From positions 1 to 26,195 of the forward strand of contig JBJXHH010000191.1 of NCBI GenBank assembly GCA_046160675.1: 26,195 bases of DNA, read 5' to 3'. The notes under the pieces are model-generated. The model was not told where the DNA came from. It saw only the letters and a program-made list of their open reading frames with translations, and searched no databases. This DNA is from JACMJP01 sp046160675 (GTDB lineage: Bacteria; Bacteroidota; Bacteroidia; Chitinophagales; BACL12). Of this stretch, positions 16,326 through 24,360 are shown in pieces. A program made the position numbers and the translations under genes. The first letter of the stretch is position 1. Each line of letters opens with the position of its first letter.

Positions 16326-17750
16326 TTATAGGCTACTGATATATCTTATTACAGTGATGGATGGAAAGAAAAAATAAGCCCCTCCCCTGATAGTTACAAA
16401 CCTCTGCAAACCTTTGATGGTTTTATTTACCGGACAACTTTGAATAGTAAAATTTTGTTCCTGGCCATGATCGGGTACTTCTCTCACTCCAATGATTGGA
16501 TCAGGGTCATTATATAATTCTTTTATTTTTGTTGAATTCGCCCAGGTATATTGTATCAGTTCATACTGCCTGCTGATGTCAGCATTAAAACAATTAAAAA
16601 GTAAACCTACTTCTCCGTTCGGTTTCGTATTTGTGGGCGACCCAATATGCGGATCACCATAAAGCCTTGCCCGGCGAATGATCCGGTGCCTGTTACTGAG
16701 TAATGTAGATTCCTTTATTTTATCATCTTCAAAACTATCTCTCGGGTTCGTTCTGCGCAGGTGAGAGCCAAAAGGGCACTTCAAGCCGTCTTTATCTTCT
16801 TTTGCATACCCGAAATCATTATCATCACTAATGATCTCAGGGTCCTTGTCAGGAAACTTTGTTATTGGTGCACCACTCGGCCAACGTCCCACCATCTTTG
16901 ATGCAAGTTTTGTACTCTCCTGTTTATTTAAAGAACCATCTGCATTTTTTGTTTTCTCATTCATGAATGTCCAGAAAGCATGAACATCTTGTTCCATTTG
17001 CCTTACTACAAGATAACTTCCATTTCTTCCAAGGTCTTTCTTCCCACTACCACCTGCATCAGCTGCAAGTAAATTCATGTTACCCTGTTCTTGAGAAATT
17101 AAAGGTGAATCAGGGTATACATTATATTCATTCAGGTAGCCAAGAATAAATTCACCGGGTTTTATGGTGTTTTCTTTTGTACCATATCTTCCGCTTCCGT
17201 TAATAACCGGTTGAGAAATTCCATCCCTGAAACCAAAATGTTCTTTATTCTGCGGTAATGTTTGACCGTCAATACAAATCACTTCTTCTAACCCGCTGTT
17301 TTCATATTGATTCTTCATTGTTTCAAAATATGCCAAACATATTTCTTTATCCTTTCCGAAAACCATGAGAGAAATATGCACAGGAGAAGTATGATCAGCG
17401 CCCCAACGCCAGTTTACAGGATCACTGCTGCCAAAATCTCCAAGCAAGCGTTGTCTATGTTTGGTAACCATACCCTCCCTGAATTGCTGCGTAAAATTAC
17501 CGATGTTTTCTTCCGCTAAACCCAGTGCCCGCAAGCCTTTTGAGGTAAAAGCAATGTTTAATGAAGTGTCAGGAATTTTTGACTTGTCATCAATGTATTT
17601 TGCTGTGGTAAGATCATCTGCAATTTCATGCAGCCATAGTTTTGCTTTTGATGGATCTTTTACTTGCAGAAAAACATATTTTGAATACATCATTTTACTG
17701 TACCCCCTGATGATGTAACCCTGAATATCTGCTAATTCTAATTCCGGCAT
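16326..17750 (-). CDS. DyP-type peroxidase
   Basis: A 474-residue haem peroxidase of the dye-decolorising family. The signature GFRDG stands at 173-177 with Asp176 as the distal acid. The proximal haem ligand is His330 in PFGSHLRRTNPRD (327-338), and Arg337 there is the conserved distal-side arginine. The chain begins ELELADIQGYIIRGY, the usual DyP start, and has no signal peptide. The length and the long insertion after the GFRDG motif resemble the larger DyP subclasses rather than the short bacterial EfeB type. It oxidises organic substrates with a peroxide. It is the last gene of the patatin, repeat-protein, DyP operon, ten bases after its neighbour. Confidence 0.92.
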   Translation of the reverse strand: MPELELADIQGYIIRGYSKMMYSKYVFLQVKDPSKAKLWLHEIADDLTTAKYIDDKSKIPDTSLNIAFTSKGLRALGLAEENIGNFTQQFREGMVTKHRQRLLGDFGSSDPVNWRWGADHTSPVHISLMVFGKDKEICLAYFETMKNQYENSGLEEVICIDGQTLPQNKEHFGFRDGISQPVINGSGRYGTKENTIKPGEFILGYLNEYNVYPDSPLISQEQGNMNLLAADAGGSGKKDLGRNGSYLVVRQMEQDVHAFWTFMNEKTKNADGSLNKQESTKLASKMVGRWPSGAPITKFPDKDPEIISDDNDFGYAKEDKDGLKCPFGSHLRRTNPRDSFEDDKIKESTLLSNRHRIIRRARLYGDPHIGSPTNTKPNGEVGLLFNCFNADISRQYELIQYTWANSTKIKELYNDPDPIIGVREVPDHGQEQNFTIQSCPVNKTIKGLQRFVTIRGGAYFFFPSITVIRYISSL

Positions 17751-17760
17751 GTGTACTTTT

Positions 17761-19023
17761 TTATATTTGTTGAAGAAATTTTTGGGCGTCTTTTTCTGAT
17801 AAGTTTTGCGAAAGTTGGTTCCTGATAAAAGTATTATTATTCACATTTTTGATAGACAGATGCGGGTAAGCATTGTACCAGATCTGCGTAGGTAACTCTG
17901 TGTAGCGGCTCCAGGCAAGAAAATGTTCCTCATCATATGCGCCCCCTGTTATCAGGAATTTAGTTTTGGGAAAATTTGTAGTGTTCGAAAAAATGCCCGT
18001 TAGCCCCCAGCCGCTTTTATCAATAAAGTCACCGAGATATTGCTGCCAGCTCCCATCAAAGTTGCTGAAAAATAACACCCGTTTATTATCATCAAATAAC
18101 ACCCATCTTGCAAAATGAATGGAAGGAATGCCCATGAGTTTTCCCTGCACAAAAAGAAAACGTATCAATGTTCTTCCGAACAGCATCATCGCTTTAAAGG
18201 TAAACAGGCGAACTTTGCCCGGCTTCATACTTACAAGTTGTGTAAACTGGTTTTGAAACTCAATATCTTCATATACTTCCAGTGTTTTAATATGTTGTTC
18301 ACCAACCTGGCTTCTCTTTAATGTAAAAACAGAATCTTTTCTTTCATAAAAAAAATGCAAATAGAGTATAAATGGAATAATGAGCGGAAGAAGGATAAGC
18401 AAGATAAGCACTACGAGTGCCATTCCCAACCAGTTTACGCCGGGAACATAGGTTTGTTCCTTAGCCCAGGCAAATTCAGGCTTCGAAAACACTACCTCCC
18501 TAATATGTTGATGTACTTCCCTGGCCTTTTTGTTTTCCCAATTTCCCGTTTCTACAATTCCCTTAATAAAATTACGCAGTTCACTTTCCTGTCTTGTTTG
18601 TTTCAGCGTCCTGTTCGGGGAACCCCTGTAAAATGTTGTTGTTTTTACAACCCACTTGTTTAGGTAAGCCGCTCTGCTTTCAGGAGTTCTTGCATGTTCT
18701 GCAGGATAATCAACACAAGCTTCATAAATCCTGTCAATCAGCGGAGCAGCAACGGTACATAAATCTTTAATGTGTTGGTCGGCTGAACCGTCAAAGTTAG
18801 AAGTGAATACAAGCTTGGCAGTTCTTTCAGTAGTTGGTTCACCGGTTGCCTTTGGGTCATCTATCACCACCCATCTTGCAAAATGGATTGTTCCGATATC
18901 TTCAAACAGTTCATGCTTGTTATGGAGAAGATCCTGCTTTATCTTTTCCAAAAAATCATACAACCCTTCTTGCCTTTTATTCAGAATTGGAGTTACAAGA
19001 GTAAGTGGGTTTTGTTGGTGCAT
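17761..19023 (-). CDS. Unrecognised membrane-anchored protein with two IHFARW/SNFDGS units
   Basis: A 420-residue protein not assignable to a named family by eye. Its key feature is an internal duplication: IHFARW (46-51) followed by FTSNFDGS (73-80) in the first half, and IHFARW (302-307) followed by FFSNFDGS (318-325) in the second, offset by 256 residues. Each unit is strand - short loop with acidic residues - strand, as in a ferredoxin-like half-barrel. Between them lies one strongly hydrophobic segment (about 198-226), so the two units may sit on opposite sides of, or both flanking, the membrane. Its place between a patatin lipase (24 bases upstream) and a DyP peroxidase (10 bases downstream) suggests a role with lipid and peroxide. 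The start ATG is at 19023. No function is claimed. Confidence 0.75.
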   Translation of the reverse strand: MHQQNPLTLVTPILNKRQEGLYDFLEKIKQDLLHNKHELFEDIGTIHFARWVVIDDPKATGEPTTERTAKLVFTSNFDGSADQHIKDLCTVAAPLIDRIYEACVDYPAEHARTPESRAAYLNKWVVKTTTFYRGSPNRTLKQTRQESELRNFIKGIVETGNWENKKAREVHQHIREVVFSKPEFAWAKEQTYVPGVNWLGMALVVLILLILLPLIIPFILYLHFFYERKDSVFTLKRSQVGEQHIKTLEVYEDIEFQNQFTQLVSMKPGKVRLFTFKAMMLFGRTLIRFLFVQGKLMGIPSIHFARWVLFDDNKRVLFFSNFDGSWQQYLGDFIDKSGWGLTGIFSNTTNFPKTKFLITGGAYDEEHFLAWSRYTELPTQIWYNAYPHLSIKNVNNNTFIRNQLSQNLSEKDAQKFLQQI

Positions 19024-19042
19024 TGTGAGTGTATATTATGTA

Positions 19043-19050
19043 CAAAACTA
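19043..19050 (-). promoter_or_regulatory. Possible internal -7 box upstream of the repeat-protein gene
   Basis: Minus-strand TAGTTTTG fits TAnnTTTG and lies across the patatin stop codon, 19 bases before the ATG at 19023. No -33 partner. It could give the last two operon genes a second start, or be chance. Confidence 0.22.
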
Positions 19051-19956
19051 AATTGATACTTCTTGCTGTTGTTTCTTTTTCTCTAAATAAGTTTTTACTG
19101 CCTGGCGGCCTGACTCTACCAATTTTCTTTTATTAGAATCAGTTATATTAAAATCTGTTGCGGGAAATCCAAGATCATCTATCAAAATAGATCTCCTCAT
19201 TTCCTCTTTATCTTCATGCATAATGAAGTTCTGCGTATCCAGGAGAGACTCCAATAATTGTTTCATAAAAAATATAGGCGTTGAGAACCCTAGTTTTGCT
19301 TCTTTGTTATTGATCCTTGCATTCAGGTATAAGCCCAGGCTATCAAGGTTTTCATGTTCATATGTATTAAACCTTGAGCCGTCAAAAAAAGTGAGAGGAT
19401 AATTATATACAATTCCGCCATCAACATAAATATCTTTATTGGGAATGCCGTTGGGGAATTGCCATGCTTTAAAAAATATTGGAATAGACATAGAAGCACG
19501 GATAGCGTCTGCAACAACAGCATGCGGAGTAGTATCTACTGAAAATTCTTCAACAATATGTTTATGCAGGTTACAGGAAAACACATACAGGTTTTTACAA
19601 CCCGCTTTTTGCATTTGATAAAATGTTGCACCAGGTTGTAGTTTCATGGGCGATGCATTCATAAAATCATGAATAAATCTCAAAATATAATTCCCTGAAT
19701 AGAGACCGTAATGAGTAAATAATCTGAAGGGATTAAAACCACTTTTAAATTTTTCAAATTTCATGTTGAACATGAGTTTTTCAATCTCATCTGCATTATA
19801 TCCTGCGCAAACCATGCCCGCCACAAGGCTCCCTACTGAAGTTCCGGCAACTCTTTCTATGCCGCCAAGCATGCCCACTTTTTCAAGTTCATGCAGTGCA
19901 CCCACATAGGCAATTCCCTTTACGCCTCCGCCTTTGAGAACAAGGTTTTTTATCAT
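19048..19956 (-). CDS. Patatin-like phospholipase
   Basis: A 302-residue lipid acyl hydrolase. The oxyanion-hole loop is GGGVKG (9-14), the nucleophile elbow is GTSVG (38-42) with Ser40, and the catalytic Asp is Asp179 in YVDGG. Together these give the Ser-Asp dyad of the family. There is no signal peptide, so it acts in the cytoplasm or at the inner membrane face, releasing fatty acids from phospholipids. It is the first gene of the operon that continues with the IHFARW repeat protein and the DyP peroxidase. A lipase feeding peroxide-handling haem enzymes is a plausible combination. No clear TAnnTTTG box was found upstream on its own strand. Confidence 0.9.
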   Translation of the reverse strand: MIKNLVLKGGGVKGIAYVGALHELEKVGMLGGIERVAGTSVGSLVAGMVCAGYNADEIEKLMFNMKFEKFKSGFNPFRLFTHYGLYSGNYILRFIHDFMNASPMKLQPGATFYQMQKAGCKNLYVFSCNLHKHIVEEFSVDTTPHAVVADAIRASMSIPIFFKAWQFPNGIPNKDIYVDGGIVYNYPLTFFDGSRFNTYEHENLDSLGLYLNARINNKEAKLGFSTPIFFMKQLLESLLDTQNFIMHEDKEEMRRSILIDDLGFPATDFNITDSNKRKLVESGRQAVKTYLEKKKQQQEVSI

Positions 19957-20072
19957 GAAGTGAATTTATATTTGTGCCAGCAAGGTGCTTCAGCGAATGT
20001 AGACAGTATTTTTGAATTGGCATAATTCGGCAAATTCAAAAGGATGCGTTATCATCTATCATTAAAATAGCG

Positions 20073-20080
20073 TATATTTG
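20073..20080 (+). promoter_or_regulatory. -7 box (TATATTTG) for the DEAD-box helicase
   Basis: A full TAnnTTTG match; a TTA at 20049-20051 stands 21 bases upstream as a weak -33 element. Starting here, the mRNA would carry a leader of about 185 bases before the ATG at 20272, long for this window where other starts are almost leaderless. Confidence 0.45.
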
Positions 20081-20084
20081 CACC

Positions 20085-20271
20085 GAATTGCTTTATCTGT
20101 GTTTCATTTTCAGAAATGTGTTCAGAAGAAAAATTAACTTAAGTACAGGCAAAAGCAGCATTAATCATCATAAGGCAGATAAAGAATTAGAGAAGAACAC
20201 TGCATCATCAACTACCGTTGAATTTGTACCTTAAGTTTTCCTTCCTTATATAAACAAACATTTTTTAAACA
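20085..20271 (+). promoter_or_regulatory. Long structured 5' leader of the DEAD-box helicase
   Basis: Two inverted repeats are interleaved. Stem A is CTTTATCTG (20091-20099) with CAGATAAAG (20176-20184), nine perfect pairs. Stem B is AACTTAAGTAC (20136-20146) with GTACCTTAAGTT (20226-20237), eleven pairs with one bulged base. Because the order is A, B, A', B', the stems form either a pseudoknot or two alternating structures. A very short reading frame of eight codons (20116-20142) starts between the arms and its stop lies inside the 5' arm of stem B. Long structured leaders are known on cold-shock helicase genes in other bacteria; that this one works so is inference. Stem B has a palindromic core, CTTAAG, which makes some complementarity automatic. 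Confidence 0.4.
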
Positions 20272-21543
20272 ATGTCATTCGACAAATTACAACTCATTGA
20301 GCCTGTATTGCAGGCCCTTGAAAAGGAAGGCTATACTACGCCTACACAAATTCAGCAACAGGCAATTCCGGTTATTTTACAGGGAAAAGACCTGCTGGGC
20401 TGTGCACAAACAGGAACCGGTAAAACTGCGGCATTCGCTATCCCTGTTCTTCAATTACTTGCACAACAAAAAACAAATCAATTTCAAAAAAACATCAGGG
20501 CGTTAGTATTAACCCCCACAAGAGAACTAGCTATTCAGATTGGCGAAAGTTTTTCTGCTTATGGAAAATTTACCGGGCTTTCTCATACTGTTATTTATGG
20601 CGGTGTTTCGCAATTCGGGCAAACGCAACAATTAAAAAAAGGAGTAGATATTCTTGTTGCCACACCGGGAAGATTACTTGACCTCATTAACCAGGGTTAT
20701 GTACGCCTACAACATTTACAACTCTTTGTGCTGGATGAAGCCGACCGCATGCTGGACATGGGATTTATTCATGATGTAAAAAGAATCGTATCGAAATTGC
20801 CCCACAAAAAACAAACACTGTTTTTTTCAGCTACCATGCCGCCTGAAATTTCAGCATTGGCAAGTTCTCTGTTACATCAGCCGGTAAAAGTTGCAGTGAC
20901 TCCTGTTTCATCAACGGTGGAGATTATTCAACAACAGGTTTATTTTGTTGGCAAAGAAAATAAAAGGAACCTGCTAAAATACCTGCTAGAAGATGGTTCA
21001 ATAGCCAGTGCATTGATTTTCAGCCGCACAAAACATGGCGCTGACAAAATCACTTTTGACCTGAAGAAAGCGGGAATCAAAGCAGAAGCAATTCATGGCA
21101 ATAAATCCCAAAACGCCAGGCAGGGTGCATTAAACAATTTTAAATTGAAACGCACAAGAGTGTTAGTAGCTACAGATATTGCCGCAAGAGGAATTGATGT
21201 GGAAGAACTGAGCCATGTAATTAATTATGATACGCCCAACATACCGGAAACTTATGTGCACCGCATTGGAAGAACAGGAAGGGCCGGCGCAACAGGTATT
21301 GCCATTTCTTTTTGTGATGCAGAGGAAAAATCATTTTTAAAAGACATACAAAAACTCACAGGAAAAATAATTCCTGTTGTACATGAGCATCCGTTCCTAT
21401 TAAATGAAGTTGCAAGCGCAAAATATGCTGAAGAACAAAAATTAAAATACAGTCACAAAACTTCGAAGCCTTCTTTTAATACACAAAATGCGGGCAACAG
21501 CAACCGCAGGAGAGACAATAAAAGAAACCTCAGGTATGCATAA
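20272..21543 (+). CDS. DEAD-box RNA helicase, RhlE-type
   Basis: A 423-residue ATP-dependent RNA helicase with the full motif set. These are the Q motif (TPTQIQQQAIP, 23-33), motif I AQTGTGKT (about 44-51), Ia PTRELA, Ib TPGRLLDL, II DEADRMLDMGF, III SATMP, IV LIFSRTKHGADK, V VATDIAARGID and VI HRIGRTGRAG. A basic, Asn/Arg-rich tail (last 35 residues) would give extra RNA binding, as in the RhlE group. It should unwind structured RNA in ribosome assembly or at low temperature. It stands alone between a long structured leader and a strong terminator, so it is a single-gene transcription unit. Confidence 0.93.
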   Translation: MSFDKLQLIEPVLQALEKEGYTTPTQIQQQAIPVILQGKDLLGCAQTGTGKTAAFAIPVLQLLAQQKTNQFQKNIRALVLTPTRELAIQIGESFSAYGKFTGLSHTVIYGGVSQFGQTQQLKKGVDILVATPGRLLDLINQGYVRLQHLQLFVLDEADRMLDMGFIHDVKRIVSKLPHKKQTLFFSATMPPEISALASSLLHQPVKVAVTPVSSTVEIIQQQVYFVGKENKRNLLKYLLEDGSIASALIFSRTKHGADKITFDLKKAGIKAEAIHGNKSQNARQGALNNFKLKRTRVLVATDIAARGIDVEELSHVINYDTPNIPETYVHRIGRTGRAGATGIAISFCDAEEKSFLKDIQKLTGKIIPVVHEHPFLLNEVASAKYAEEQKLKYSHKTSKPSFNTQNAGNSNRRRDNKRNLRYA

Positions 21544-21581
21544 AGTGTAATTTCAATATTACATTCAGTATAGGATTTTTG

Positions 21582-21620
21582 AGATGCGGAATGAAATTTA
21601 TTTCATAACCGCATCTTTTC
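21582..21620 (+). terminator. Strong intrinsic terminator after the helicase, possibly bidirectional
   Basis: AGATGCGG (21582-21589) pairs with CCGCATCT (21609-21616), and inside it ATGAAAT (21591-21597) pairs with ATTTCAT (21600-21606) around a two-base loop. The 15 pairs are followed by TTTC and then TTTTT (21617-21625). The stop codon of a small minus-strand frame lies in the loop region. Confidence 0.75.
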
Positions 21621-21801
21621 TTTTTGCTAATTCGTGTCCGTTGTTTCTCATCAATACAATACCCTGAAATAAATGAATGGCTGATTTTTGGTTTTGCTCT
21701 AATATGCCTTTGACACCTTTACTGTGGGCAAGATACTGGGGTCGGAAAAAAAGAAATTGCTCAGCGGGGAATTCCAATATGTGCATTTTATAAACCTTCA
21801 T
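21598..21801 (-). CDS. Possible small protein, 67 residues
   Basis: An open frame in the 339-base gap between the helicase and the T9SS protein genes, on the minus strand. It begins with ATG at 21801 and encodes a 67-residue basic chain with a mixed hydrophobic/charged pattern (MKVYKMHILEF at the start, ELAKRKDAVMK at the end), no signal peptide and no recognised motif. The stop codon lies inside the terminator hairpin. No -7 box is present upstream. The amino-acid make-up looks more protein-like than most overlapping shadow frames, and there is no competing gene in the space. That is the only support. Confidence 0.3.
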   Translation of the reverse strand: MKVYKMHILEFPAEQFLFFRPQYLAHSKGVKGILEQNQKSAIHLFQGIVLMRNNGHELAKRKDAVMK

Positions 21802-21882
21802 TTCAAATGATTTTGGTTTTTAGTTAACCATTTCCCTCAACATTTTTGCATCGAATTATTTAATCACCTAAAACACTTTATC

Positions 21883-23538
21883 ATGAAAACTTTAATGTTT
21901 ATTTTCCTAACAATTATTTACAGTTCAGTTTCCTTTTCACAATCCTGCCTGAGTGTAAATGCCGGCGCAGACCAGTCCATCACACCAGGTGATGTTGCAT
22001 ACTTAGACGGGAGTGCCTGCCCGGAGGCAATGAAAGTGACTTGGGTAACAAACGGAACAGGCACATTTTCAAACCGGCATAATACAGACCCTGTCTATTA
22101 TCCAAGTGCTGCAGATTTAGCTTCCGGTGAAGTTACTCTCACTCTCCGTTCAAAAAAGTTCAAGGAGGTGAGAGATGAAATGCGTTTATATTTTGTAACC
22201 TGCCCTGTTATTTCATTTCCGAATAAATATGATACTATCTGTGGAGAAACTACAGGTATATATACCCTCATCGGGAATGTCAGTGGTAGTTATGATTCAG
22301 TAAAATGGGAAACTTCAGGTTTTGGATACGTAATTGATATGTATAATGATACTTCTGATTATGAAATATCTGTAAGTGATGTTGGGTCGGGGTATGTTGA
22401 TTTTAAATTCACAGTATTTGGCCCAGGTTCCTGTGTAAGTTCAGATACAATTTTTTTACGCATCGCCGATCCTGCCAGGATTGATCTTCCGGATGATCCT
22501 ATTCAAATTTGTTCAGCTACTGCAATTGGCCTCTCAGCTGAGTACAGTGGAACAACAGAAACTATTTACTGGAGTGCAGGGTCAGGAACATACTCAGAAA
22601 ATCCGGCTACATACTCAATTTATTATCCTACTGAATCAGAATTATTAGGCGGATACCTCTTTGTAAATGCAACGACGAATGATCCTCCCGGTGTTTGCAC
22701 CAGTTCATCTGACGGGATGACGATAGAATTAGGCCCCTACGCAATTATGATGGATGACACAATACTTTGTGTTCCTGTTCCATCAGAAGGTTCTTTGTTC
22801 ATCCATGCAGAGGTGGGTTCAGCATCCTCTCATTACTGGTCAACGAGTGGTACAGGGTATTTTGATGACGAATACTCAAATATTACGAATTACAATTATT
22901 CAGAAACTGACGTTGCAATGGGATCAGTTACATTGTACTTATCTGTTGAGAATAGTGCATATAGTTGCCCGGCATTTGTTGGTACAGTAACTATCATATT
23001 CCAGGAACAACCTTACCTGGAATTTCCTGCAACAAACGTTTATGGTTGTTATAGTGCACCTGATGTTTATGTAGATGTGTATTTATACGGTATCGCTTCA
23101 GGCAGCGGCTGGACAACTACAGGAACCGGAACGTTTTACGATAGTGGTGCTTTCAGCACAGTATATTCTCCCGGCGTAGAAGATCTTGAAGCTGGCTATG
23201 TTGATCTGTTATATTCGAGTGAAGACCCTGAGGGTCCATGTAGTTCAGTTAGTGGATATATAACTGCTTACTGGAGTGATTGCAAATTAGGTGAAGATGT
23301 GCCTGACCTTATACTTTACCCCAACCCAGCAAAAGATAAACTTTACCTGCAGGCAGAGAATAACATGAGCATCAGGAATCTGGTCATACTTGACATAACC
23401 GGAAACATCGTTTCTTATACAACCTATAATAAAGATGACGGCTCAATAGATATCAGCAGCCTGGCTCCGGGTATGTATGTATTGCAATATACAACTCATG
23501 AACAAAAGCCTGTGAAGAAAAAATTTATAAAAGAGTAA
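21883..23538 (+). CDS. Secreted five-repeat protein with T9SS type A sorting domain
   Basis: A 551-residue exported protein. Residues 1-20 form a signal peptide (hydrophobic stretch ending VSFSQ). Then five units of about 90 residues follow, each marked by a Trp and a GTGxF-like turn: TWVTNGTGTF (Trp54), KWETSGFGY (Trp142), YWSAGSGTY (Trp230), YWSTSGTGYF (Trp319) and GWTTTGTGTF (Trp410). The spacings are 88, 88, 89 and 91. Each unit ends with a GxVxLxL-type strand, and paired cysteines (for example 110s/120, 184/210, 272/296) suggest disulfides. This fits PKD/immunoglobulin-like beta-sandwiches. The C-terminus (about 474-551) is a type IX sorting domain: LYPNPAKDKLYL, then ISSLAPGMYVLQ and the basic end. 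It is therefore sent through the outer membrane, but the ligand or partner is unknown. Confidence 0.87.
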   Translation: MKTLMFIFLTIIYSSVSFSQSCLSVNAGADQSITPGDVAYLDGSACPEAMKVTWVTNGTGTFSNRHNTDPVYYPSAADLASGEVTLTLRSKKFKEVRDEMRLYFVTCPVISFPNKYDTICGETTGIYTLIGNVSGSYDSVKWETSGFGYVIDMYNDTSDYEISVSDVGSGYVDFKFTVFGPGSCVSSDTIFLRIADPARIDLPDDPIQICSATAIGLSAEYSGTTETIYWSAGSGTYSENPATYSIYYPTESELLGGYLFVNATTNDPPGVCTSSSDGMTIELGPYAIMMDDTILCVPVPSEGSLFIHAEVGSASSHYWSTSGTGYFDDEYSNITNYNYSETDVAMGSVTLYLSVENSAYSCPAFVGTVTIIFQEQPYLEFPATNVYGCYSAPDVYVDVYLYGIASGSGWTTTGTGTFYDSGAFSTVYSPGVEDLEAGYVDLLYSSEDPEGPCSSVSGYITAYWSDCKLGEDVPDLILYPNPAKDKLYLQAENNMSIRNLVILDITGNIVSYTTYNKDDGSIDISSLAPGMYVLQYTTHEQKPVKKKFIKE

Positions 23539-23561
23539 TGTAATAATCCCTTTTTCTCTAT

Positions 23562-23600
23562 TGCCCTTGTTGGTTCCTCATCAGCAAGGGCATCTTTTTT
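23562..23600 (+). terminator. Intrinsic terminator after the T9SS-protein gene
   Basis: TGCCCTTG (23562-23569) pairs perfectly with CAAGGGCA (23585-23592) across a 15-base loop, followed by TCTTTTTT. The U-tract runs into the stop codon of the convergent lipoprotein gene. In the minus direction no T-run follows the stem, so it acts mainly on the plus strand. Confidence 0.75.
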
Positions 23601-24360
23601 AATTTACTTTCTCAAATTTTATATCATCCACCCATAGCGTAAGGTCACTATCATAGCTATTTGCCGTAATCCCTATTTCGCAACTGCTGTACATTCCTTT
23701 AGTGCCTAGCTGGGAATAAAGAATATCTGTGGGAAGTGTTTTATTATTTTTCGTATCAATGATAATTTGCCCGTTTTGCCAAACCCTCACCTCCCCTTCT
23801 TCTTTTTGCGACAGTTTCACTTCCCAAATCAGCTCCACCCATTCGTTTCTTGGAAAGTCAATCTCAAGCCCGCTTTGCTGTACGATGTCATCTTCATAAA
23901 ACTTATATTCCACTCTTATTTTATTATCAACTAATGCGAGACGCATTCCAGGTCCGGCGCCAATAATTGCCTGTTCTTCAAGGTCCATGAGAAATAACCA
24001 CTGCAGCGACTCTGTACCTGAAATGAAATACCAACCTGTGAGCCTTACTGTTTCTCCTTCCCAAAAAGCCATGTTTTGTTTTGAAATACTACATTTTGAA
24101 AGAGCCTGGTCAGTAGATCTTTTCGCAAAAAAACGGGTTGCTTTATTTCCCGTATGAAAATTTGTGCTGTCAACAGAGATACTGTTTTCATGTATTGTTA
24201 TTTGAGCAAACGACCATAATTCATCCGGTAACAGCAGATCATCGAGGGAAGTATACTCCTCAAAATCGTCCTGGAAAAAATCAGGTCCGTCAAAAAGTTT
24301 ATGTGTATTGCAGGCAATTGAGAAAGTGAGTGCGGTTATAATAATGATTGTTTTTTTCAT
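23599..24360 (-). CDS. Lipoprotein with polysaccharide-lyase/concanavalin-like sandwich
   Basis: A 253-residue protein with a short hydrophobic leader and a lipobox-like SIAC ending at Cys17, so it is probably a lipoprotein. The body contains TGWYFIS, a glycine-rich GAGPGMRLAL, EWVELIWEVK, VRVWQNGQIIID and a final LWVDDIKF. These are strand segments typical of the heparin-lyase I-like/concanavalin beta-jelly-roll family found in Bacteroidota. Catalytic residues could not be assigned, so binding only, without lyase activity, is possible. The start overlaps the stop of the upstream beta-barrel-like gene by four bases (ATGA), so the two are coupled. Confidence 0.7.
   Translation of the reverse strand: MKKTIIIITALTFSIACNTHKLFDGPDFFQDDFEEYTSLDDLLLPDELWSFAQITIHENSISVDSTNFHTGNKATRFFAKRSTDQALSKCSISKQNMAFWEGETVRLTGWYFISGTESLQWLFLMDLEEQAIIGAGPGMRLALVDNKIRVEYKFYEDDIVQQSGLEIDFPRNEWVELIWEVKLSQKEEGEVRVWQNGQIIIDTKNNKTLPTDILYSQLGTKGMYSSCEIGITANSYDSDLTLWVDDIKFEKVN

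Noticed and set aside
19967..19974. TATATTTG as a second plus-strand promoter for the helicase
   Set aside because: No -33 element, and the box at 20073 is nearer and better placed. It lies just upstream of a minus-strand gene and may be chance.
20011..20040. TTTGAATT/AATTCAAA inverted repeat as an operator or terminator
   Set aside because: Weak AT-rich pairs, upstream of the likely promoter, no T-run; common by chance in this composition.
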